This document shows, piece after piece, positions 1 to 4,892 of a DNA stretch of 6,009 nt. Origin of the DNA: an uncultured Bacteroidota bacterium (GTDB lineage: Bacteria > Bacteroidota > Bacteroidia > B-17B0 > Aurantibacillaceae); the NCBI GenBank assembly GCA_903923915.1, contig CAIXZI010000282.1:1-6009 (forward strand), written 5' to 3'. The notes under the pieces were generated by a model. It did no database searches and was not told the origin of the DNA. It worked only from the letters and a program-made list of their open reading frames with translations. Numbering within the stretch: position 1 is the first letter of the stretch; every line of letters begins with the position of its first letter. The translations under genes were made by a program, and so were the position numbers.

Positions 1-1325
1 ACACCGTTGGTTATTAAAACATCGTCTTCTATACGCACACCAATATTCCACCACTTTTTATCGCAACTGGCATTTTCAGGAATATAAATACCGGGTTCAA
101 CCGTTATAACTTCATTAGCTTTTAAACGAGCGTAGTTACCCACATCATGCACATCTAAACCTAAGTAGTGCGATGTACCGTGAAAAAAATATTTTATAAA
201 TTCATTTGGTGATGAAGTAATACCTAAATCCATTAACCCTTTTTTAATAACATCTGCGGCAGCATTATGCGGTGCACGAAACAAATTACCTTCTTTACAA
301 GCATCAATACCTGCCAGTTGTGCTTTAAGTACCAGATTATAAATTTGTTTCTGTTCCTCGCTAAATTTACCTGATATAGGTAAAGTGCGTGTTACATCAG
401 CTGTGTAGCCATGGTATTCAGCTCCGGCATCAACTACCATAATATCATTAGGCGTTAATTTTTTACGATTTGTGATGTAATGTAAAATGCATGAATTTTC
501 GCCTGCACCTACAATAGATGGATAACCCACATACTCAGACCCACCATACTTAAAACCATACTCAACAATAGCTTGTGCCTGATATTCGGTCATGTTGCTT
601 TCTAATTTTTTCATCAACTCTAAGTGAGATGCGCAAGTAATATCGATGGCTTTTCTCAGTTGGGTAAGCTCTTCGGGCAATTTAATTTCACGTAAATCGC
701 TCATAAACGCATAAAATGTGTAGTAATCTTTTGTTTGAAGGTCTTTGGTTTTTTCGTTGAATATTTTTAATAAACTAAATAAATCGCCCGAATCTGTTTT
801 ATCATCGCGTACATCATTATTAAACGGAGGGTGATAAATTTTATCGAATTTTTTAAAGTCTAAATTAAAATCGGCAAAGTCTGTATTTACATAAGCATGT
901 TCAAAGCCTAACTGCTTTTTAACGCCGTCAATACCCAATCGTTTACCTGTCCAGCTTTCATCACGCGGACTACGAGGCTGCACATAAATAAGCTCATTCG
1001 TGGTAATACTGTCAATGGTTTGTGGTTCTTTAAAGATGAGTAAAACGGCATTTGGCTCAATTAAACCACTCAAATAATAAAAATCGGGATCTTGACTGTA
1101 TTGAAAATCTACATCATTGCTCCGATTTCTTTCTGCATTAGCAAAAACAACGGCTACTGATTTTGGCGCTAATTTTTCTCTTAAAGCTTCGCGCCTTGCT
1201 TTATGAAAAGAGGCTGAAAGCCAGTCTCTATCGTATAATGAATCTGATTGAGCAATTGCTAATGTGCCGATTAGACAATTCGTCAATACGGCAGTAAGTA
1301 GTAATACGTATTTTATTTTCTTCAT
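1..1325 (-). CDS. Exported Xaa-Pro aminopeptidase (aminopeptidase P, M24B), 3' end outside window
   Basis: This metallopeptidase should remove an N-terminal residue that precedes proline, using two divalent metals. The reading frame is open from the ATG at 1325 to the window edge: 441 residues, with the C-terminus and stop missing. An N-terminal AMP_N domain (about residues 27-200) contains a conserved-looking segment, DVDFQYSQDPDFYYLSGL. The M24 pita-bread domain follows. All five expected metal ligands are present: D299 and D310 (VVDAG...YTADVTRT), H386 (in FHGTSHYLGLDVHD), E410 (TVEPGIYI) and E433 (VRIEDD). H382 and H393 match the accessory active-site histidines of E. coli PepP. Compared with PepP, about 30 residues should remain beyond the edge. 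Residues 1-25 form a signal peptide (MKK, a hydrophobic core, then AIA before Q26), so the enzyme is probably periplasmic, unlike cytoplasmic E. coli PepP. Cys17 is not in a good lipobox. The gene lies 103 bp after rpmB, beyond a terminator, so it probably has its own promoter. Confidence 0.93.
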   Translation of the reverse strand, partial: MKKIKYVLLLTAVLTNCLIGTLAIAQSDSLYDRDWLSASFHKARREALREKLAPKSVAVVFANAERNRSNDVDFQYSQDPDFYYLSGLIEPNAVLLIFKEPQTIDSITTNELIYVQPRSPRDESWTGKRLGIDGVKKQLGFEHAYVNTDFADFNLDFKKFDKIYHPPFNNDVRDDKTDSGDLFSLLKIFNEKTKDLQTKDYYTFYAFMSDLREIKLPEELTQLRKAIDITCASHLELMKKLESNMTEYQAQAIVEYGFKYGGSEYVGYPSIVGAGENSCILHYITNRKKLTPNDIMVVDAGAEYHGYTADVTRTLPISGKFSEEQKQIYNLVLKAQLAGIDACKEGNLFRAPHNAAADVIKKGLMDLGITSSPNEFIKYFFHGTSHYLGLDVHDVGNYARLKANEVITVEPGIYIPENASCDKKWWNIGVRIEDDVLITNG

Positions 1326-1375
1326 TATTTTATTTTCAAATTAACTAATTGGCTAATTTTTTAACATATATAAAA

Positions 1376-1413
1376 CAAAAAAACCTTGCCACCAAAGGTA
1401 ACAAGGCTTTTTA
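1376..1413 (-). terminator. Intrinsic terminator of rpmB, minus-strand specific
   Basis: Read on the minus strand, CCTTGTTACC, a TTT loop and GGTGGCAAGG form a 10-bp stem with two G-U wobbles (arms at 1397-1406 and 1384-1393). A run of seven T follows, and an A tract precedes the stem. It begins about 20 nt after the rpmB stop. In plus-strand RNA the two wobbles become A-C mismatches in the middle of the stem, so the structure is strong only in the rpmB direction. Confidence 0.85.
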
Positions 1414-1428
1414 ATTTTGAAATAAATA

Positions 1429-1722
1429 TTACTTAGCGGCTACTTTTGCAGGAGCAACGGTAGCTGTTGCTTTTGCCACTTTAGCTTTTGGTAAAAAACC
1501 TTTTGCACGAGCTTCTTTTACACAAGCAAATACGCCTAATTTATTAATATTTTTAATTGCAGAAGTAGATACACGTAAGGTTAACCACTCACCGGTTTCC
1601 GGTACAAAAAACTTTTTACGTTGTAAGTTCACATCAAACGAACGTTTAGTTTTATGATTTGAGTGAGATACCATGTTACCTCCTACTGCTTTTTTACCTG
1701 TTAATTGACAAACACGAGCCAT
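1429..1722 (-). CDS. rpmB: 50S ribosomal protein bL28
   Basis: This is a structural protein of the large ribosomal subunit. The 97-residue product begins MARVCQLTGKKAVGGNMVSH and continues with SNHKTKRSF, the usual bL28 start, then the WLTLRVSTSAIKNINKLG core. The family core ends near residue 78. The remaining 18-19 residues are an Ala/Lys/Val-rich tail (from about K79 to K97) that most bL28 proteins of about 78-80 residues lack. Only Cys5 and Cys67 are present, so this is the form without a four-cysteine zinc site. The start is fixed by the family N-terminus. A consensus promoter lies 21 nt upstream and a terminator directly downstream, so the gene looks monocistronic. In many Bacteroidota, rpmB is followed by rpmG and a short DUF4295 gene (family knowledge, not checked here); the 103-bp downstream gap has no room for them. 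Confidence 0.97.
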   Translation of the reverse strand: MARVCQLTGKKAVGGNMVSHSNHKTKRSFDVNLQRKKFFVPETGEWLTLRVSTSAIKNINKLGVFACVKEARAKGFLPKAKVAKATATVAPAKVAAK

Positions 1723-1743
1723 TTTTATAATTTTTTAAGGGTG

Positions 1744-1773
1744 CAAATATAAGTAATAATTTATCAATTCAAA
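1744..1773 (-). promoter_or_regulatory. Bacteroidota-type promoter of rpmB
   Basis: On the minus strand, TATATTTG (1744-1751) matches the TAnnTTTG -7 consensus exactly. It is preceded by a TTTG -33 element (1770-1773) with an 18-bp spacer, inside or one base short of published spacings for the phylum. The -7 box is followed by CACCC. Transcription should start a few bases downstream, near 1737-1740, giving a 5' leader of roughly 15-18 nt that is A-rich and has no Shine-Dalgarno sequence. Confidence 0.75.
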
Positions 1774-1797
1774 ATTAAAAAGTTAAAAAATCGAGTT

Positions 1798-2718
1798 TTA
1801 TCTAACAATAATAAGCCTTTTGTTGATAATACCCTCATTACTTAATAAACTTAGGTTGTAAACGCCTTCTGCTAAATTTGTGACATCTATAGTTGTTTTA
1901 CCAGTTATAGGTTGACTTAGCAGCATTTTACCGTTTATATCAAAAATTTGCAAGGTTTGTTTGGTAGAGTTGCTCGGTTCTATTGTAAAGCTGCCGTTGT
2001 TGGGGTTGGGAAAAATTTGAAATGATGAGTTTTGTACATTTAATGTTTTTATATTTAGTGTTAAATCGCAATTGCCGTTTGGATTTGTATATAGTGTTAC
2101 ATTATTTTGACCAAAACAATTTAAAGTGTTTCCATTTTCAAAGGGTGGTGTAAGCTGATAAATTAAACCAAATGTGCTGCCAATACCTTCAATTAAATAA
2201 ACATAGTTGGAATCTATATTTACATCGTAATTACTGATATGATATTGTTTTCTATAACTTGTTCCTATTAAAATAGAATCTATAGAAGAAACAAAGTTTT
2301 TCCCTTGATTATTATTATTTATATAACTAATTGGCAAAGTGTCTCCAATCTGCAAATTAAAATCATACAAAAGTGTATCTGTGGAGTATGCATTACAGTA
2401 ATATACTTTTTTATGAATAGAATCTTGCCTTATTGCTCCCACATACTTGCTATAATAATAACAGCAATTGCCCATCACATGATTTTCATAACCACTACTT
2501 AATACCCTTTGGTAGTGTTTGTTTGAAATAATAGTATCCCCAGCTATAAAATATATATGTGGGTTGTAAATCCAGTTAAGATATGGGTCGCTTTGGTCAA
2601 GGTAGCCGTAAGTTTCATTCCAAACGGCATTAGAATCAGGAAACGGATGATAAACATTAGTTTGCGCTTTGCTAAAACTTACGTAGAAAATAAAAACAAA
2701 AAACAATAGTTTCTTCAT
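1798..2718 (-). CDS. Secreted protein of unknown function with C-terminal T9SS type A sorting domain
   Basis: I recognise the export signals but not the function. The 306-residue product has an N-terminal signal peptide (MKKLLFFVFIFYVSFSKAQ, cleavage after about A18). From about residue 233 to 306 it carries a T9SS type A sorting domain: FQIFPNPNNGSFTIE, then IFDINGKML, then NLAEGVYNLSLLS and a basic end (KRLIIVR). The cargo should therefore cross the outer membrane through the type IX system and be trimmed and released or surface-anchored. The middle (about 20-220) is rich in Tyr, Asn and Asp, likely beta-rich, with phrases such as GAIRQDSIHKKVYY, TDTLLYDFNLQIGDTLP and IEGIGSTFGLI that look like a recurring Bacteroidota secreted family. 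Cysteines lie at 85, 86, 108, 201 and 217, so disulphides are possible. No catalytic motif is visible. It follows the ABC-F gene by 44 bp, but a functional link is not implied. Confidence 0.88.
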   Translation of the reverse strand: MKKLLFFVFIFYVSFSKAQTNVYHPFPDSNAVWNETYGYLDQSDPYLNWIYNPHIYFIAGDTIISNKHYQRVLSSGYENHVMGNCCYYYSKYVGAIRQDSIHKKVYYCNAYSTDTLLYDFNLQIGDTLPISYINNNNQGKNFVSSIDSILIGTSYRKQYHISNYDVNIDSNYVYLIEGIGSTFGLIYQLTPPFENGNTLNCFGQNNVTLYTNPNGNCDLTLNIKTLNVQNSSFQIFPNPNNGSFTIEPSNSTKQTLQIFDINGKMLLSQPITGKTTIDVTNLAEGVYNLSLLSNEGIINKRLIIVR

Positions 2719-2733
2719 GTAAAACTTCTAAAG

Positions 2734-2741
2734 TAAAGATA
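2734..2741 (-). promoter_or_regulatory. Possible -7 element of the T9SS cargo gene
   Basis: On the minus strand, TATCTTTA lies 15 nt before the ATG and matches TAnnTTTG at all fixed positions except the final G. A weak TTTAG lies about 21 bp upstream as a possible -33. The gene may also be read through from the ABC-F gene, because I see no terminator hairpin in the 44-bp gap. Confidence 0.35.
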
Positions 2742-2762
2742 CAAAAAGTAACTTAATAAAAA

Positions 2763-4676
2763 CTAAACCTTCTCGTTCAAGCTTTCCCACTCTTTTAAAA
2801 GAGTTTCCAGCTTTTTTTTGCTTTGATTGTAGTTCTCAAAAAATACCTTATCATTCATTAGTTTTTGGTAGGTATCTGGGTTAGCAAGCTGCTCATCCAA
2901 TTTTTTAATATCGGTTTCTAAAGCTTCAATATCCTTCTCGCATTTAGAAATTTGATTTTTAATTTGTTTAAGCTCCTTATCTTTTTCGGAAGTATCAACT
3001 TTAGGTTTTTCAACTGCTTTTTTTTCTGCCGTGGGCTGAACTTGAACAGATTTAAGCTCCATTAATTTCTCAAGTTTACGTTTTTTCATAAACTCTTTAA
3101 TGTCGCATAAATGTTCTTTTACACCGCCATCTCTAAATTCAAACAAACGGTTGGTTAAGCCATCTAAAAAATCCCTATCGTGAGACACCAAAATAACTGT
3201 GCCTTCGTAGTCTAAAAGTGCTTTCTTTAAAATTTCTTTACTTCTTATATCCAAGTGATTGGTTGGCTCATCCAGCAAAAGTAAATTATAAGGTTCTAAC
3301 AAAAGCTTGCAAAGAGCTAAACGACCACGTTCTCCACCACTAAGTACACGTACTTTTTTATCAATATCATCTCCACCAAATAAAAACGAACCCAAAATAT
3401 TACGAACCTGTTTACGAATATCGCCAACAGCAAGTTCATCAATAGTTTCAAAAACGGTTTTATTTTGATCTAATTTTTCTTCCTGATCCTGTTCAAAAAC
3501 TCCGGCCAAAACATTGTGGCCGATTTGTACGGTACCGTCAAAATTAGTTTTGTTGCCAATCATTTTCATCATGGTAGATTTGCCTTCACCATTACGACCA
3601 ACTAAAGCAATTTTCTCGCCTTTGGTAACAATAAAATTAGCGTCTTTAAAAATTAATTTATTGCCATACGTTTTTGCAGCATCTTCAACAGTTAGAACTA
3701 TCTTGCCTGAAAGAGCAGGTTTTGGAAAGCGCATATTCATTACTGTATTGTCGCCATCTTCCACCTCAATACGCTCCATACGATCAAGTTTTTTAATTAA
3801 CGATTGCGCAAACGACGCTTTGTTTGCTTTTGCACGGTATTTATCAATTAAAGCTTCGGTATGATCAATTAATTTTTGCTGATTTTTAACAGCACTTTCT
3901 TGCTGGTCTTGCCTTTCCTGACGAAGAATTAAATATTTACTGTAATTGGCTTTGTAATCGTATGTTTTTCTATTTACAATTTCAATAGTACGATTGGTAA
4001 CGTTATCTAAAAATTGTTTATCGTGCGATATTAAAACAAGCGCGCCGTAGTAGGTTTCCATAAACTCTTCAAGCCACTGTATCGCCTCAATATCCAAGTG
4101 ATTGGTAGGCTCATCCAACAAAAGCACATCAGGTTTTTGAAGCAAAAGTTTAGCCAGTTCAATGCGCATACGCCATCCACCGCTAAACTCATTCGTTAAA
4201 CGATGAAAATCATTCCGGTCAAAACCAAGACCTTTTAAGATTTTTTCAATTTCCTCATCACGATTGTTGGCACCAATAATATCAAGTCTTGCAGAGATAT
4301 CCGTTAAATCAGTAATTAATTGAGAATAGCTATCGGTTTCGTAATCGGTACGAATTTCAAGGTCTTTATTAATTTCAATTAAGCGATTTTGCAATTGCGT
4401 AATTTCCGCGTAAGCAGAAGCAGTTTCTTCAAACACAGTACGCCCGTGTTGGTGTATCATATCCTGAGGCAAGTACCCCAGTTTAAAATCTTTAGGTTTA
4501 GAAATTTCGCCTTTTGTAGGCGATTGCTCTCCTGCAATTAATTTTAGCATGGTAGATTTACCCGCACCGTTCTTGCCCGCCAGCCCAATGCGGTCTTTGC
4601 CGCTTATTAAAAAACTAACATTATCAAACAAAGATGAGCCTCCAAAGGCAACTGTAACTGAATTTACTGATATCAT
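2763..4676 (-). CDS. ABC-F family ATPase, YheS-like
   Basis: This is a soluble twin-cassette ATPase. ABC-F proteins bind the ribosomal E site and relieve stalled or mispositioned tRNA states. The product has 637 residues, the usual length for the YheS and Uup branches. Cassette 1 has Walker A GLAGKNGAGKST (31-42), Q71, signature FSGGW (164-168), Walker B VLLLDEP with D188/E189, and switch H218. The interdomain linker (about 243-315) contains the basic segment YRAKANKASFAQSLIKKLDR. Cassette 2 has Walker A GRNGEGKST (360-368), Q396, signature LSGGE (445-449), D469/E470 and H499. Both cassettes look ATPase-competent. A Lys/Glu-rich C-terminal coiled coil (about 563-634) follows a Pro/Val spacer. 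The FSGGWRMRI signature and linker wording fit YheS better than Uup or EttA. There are no transmembrane segments. A housekeeping role is more likely than antibiotic resistance, but sequence alone does not settle this. The start is fixed by the conserved MISVNSVTVAFGG opening. Confidence 0.95.
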   Translation of the reverse strand: MISVNSVTVAFGGSSLFDNVSFLISGKDRIGLAGKNGAGKSTMLKLIAGEQSPTKGEISKPKDFKLGYLPQDMIHQHGRTVFEETASAYAEITQLQNRLIEINKDLEIRTDYETDSYSQLITDLTDISARLDIIGANNRDEEIEKILKGLGFDRNDFHRLTNEFSGGWRMRIELAKLLLQKPDVLLLDEPTNHLDIEAIQWLEEFMETYYGALVLISHDKQFLDNVTNRTIEIVNRKTYDYKANYSKYLILRQERQDQQESAVKNQQKLIDHTEALIDKYRAKANKASFAQSLIKKLDRMERIEVEDGDNTVMNMRFPKPALSGKIVLTVEDAAKTYGNKLIFKDANFIVTKGEKIALVGRNGEGKSTMMKMIGNKTNFDGTVQIGHNVLAGVFEQDQEEKLDQNKTVFETIDELAVGDIRKQVRNILGSFLFGGDDIDKKVRVLSGGERGRLALCKLLLEPYNLLLLDEPTNHLDIRSKEILKKALLDYEGTVILVSHDRDFLDGLTNRLFEFRDGGVKEHLCDIKEFMKKRKLEKLMELKSVQVQPTAEKKAVEKPKVDTSEKDKELKQIKNQISKCEKDIEALETDIKKLDEQLANPDTYQKLMNDKVFFENYNQSKKKLETLLKEWESLNEKV

Positions 4677-4684
4677 ATCGGGCG

Positions 4685-4692
4685 CAAAGATA
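4685..4692 (-). promoter_or_regulatory. -7 element of the ABC-F gene, near-leaderless
   Basis: On the minus strand, TATCTTTG is an exact TAnnTTTG match and is followed by CGCCC. The -33 region is only a T run (TTTTTA), with no TTTG at the usual distance. Only 8 nt separate the box from the ATG at 4676, so transcription should start within a few bases of the start codon, with no room for a Shine-Dalgarno site. Confidence 0.65.
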
Positions 4693-4720
4693 GTATCAAT
4701 TTAAGAATTAAAAATAGATA

Positions 4721-4837
4721 GCCACAGATTTACTCATTTGCCTTTTGATTTTTTAAAGGAATTCGTGATACCGCTCTGCTAAGTTCACAAATTAACACGG
4801 ATAAAAAAAATCTGCGCTAATCGGCGAAATCTGTGGC
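4721..4837. repeat. Palindromic intergenic repeat element (REP/MITE-like, no coding capacity)
   Basis: The outer ends are a perfect 11-bp inverted repeat: GCCACAGATTT (4721-4731) and AAATCTGTGGC (4827-4837). Inside is a second, imperfect inverted repeat (4784-4802 with 4810-4828) around a loop made of an A run. The arms are built from short units of about 9-10 nt related to AATCTGTG, AATCCGTG and AATTCGTG. They appear in one orientation at 4760-4767 and 4808-4837, and in the other at 4721-4731 and 4784-4802. From memory, similar AATCTGTG/AATCCGTG palindromes recur between genes in Bacteroidota; this was not checked. There is no transposase and no clear target-site duplication. The element fills the spacer between the two divergent promoters. 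Confidence 0.7.
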
Positions 4838-4877
4838 AAAAAGGTGTTGGAGTATATCTAATGCCAATAGATTTAAT

Positions 4878-4885
4878 TAGTTTTG
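4878..4885 (+). promoter_or_regulatory. -7 element of the OstA-like gene, near-leaderless
   Basis: TAGTTTTG matches TAnnTTTG exactly and is followed by CGCTTCC. It ends 7 nt before the ATG at 4893, so the transcript should have almost no leader. No TTTG is seen 17-23 bp upstream; the nearest TTG (4847-4849) is 28 bp away. Confidence 0.55.
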
Positions 4886-4892
4886 CGCTTCC

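Noticed and set aside
1299..1325. Lipoprotein signal in the aminopeptidase (Cys17)
   Set aside because: The residues before the cysteine are Leu-Thr-Asn, and the Asn does not fit a lipobox. A normal cleavage site before Q26 is better.
1337..1344. Possible -7 box (TTAATTTG on the minus strand) before the aminopeptidase gene
   Set aside because: The second position of the consensus is wrong and no -33 element lies at a usual distance. A promoter is expected here after the terminator, but I cannot place it.
2305..2502. Open frame of 65 codons on the plus strand
   Set aside because: It lies wholly inside the T9SS cargo gene on the opposite strand, encodes a low-complexity Ile-rich product and has no promoter or family signal.
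3514..3864. Open frame of 116 codons on the plus strand
   Set aside because: It is antisense to the second cassette of the ABC-F gene, whose motifs are all intact. The product resembles no known protein and looks like an antisense shadow.
4741..4759. Small hairpin CCTTT...AAAGG as a terminator
   Set aside because: The stem has only 5 bp with a long T-rich loop, no proper U tract follows it, and no gene on either strand ends nearby.
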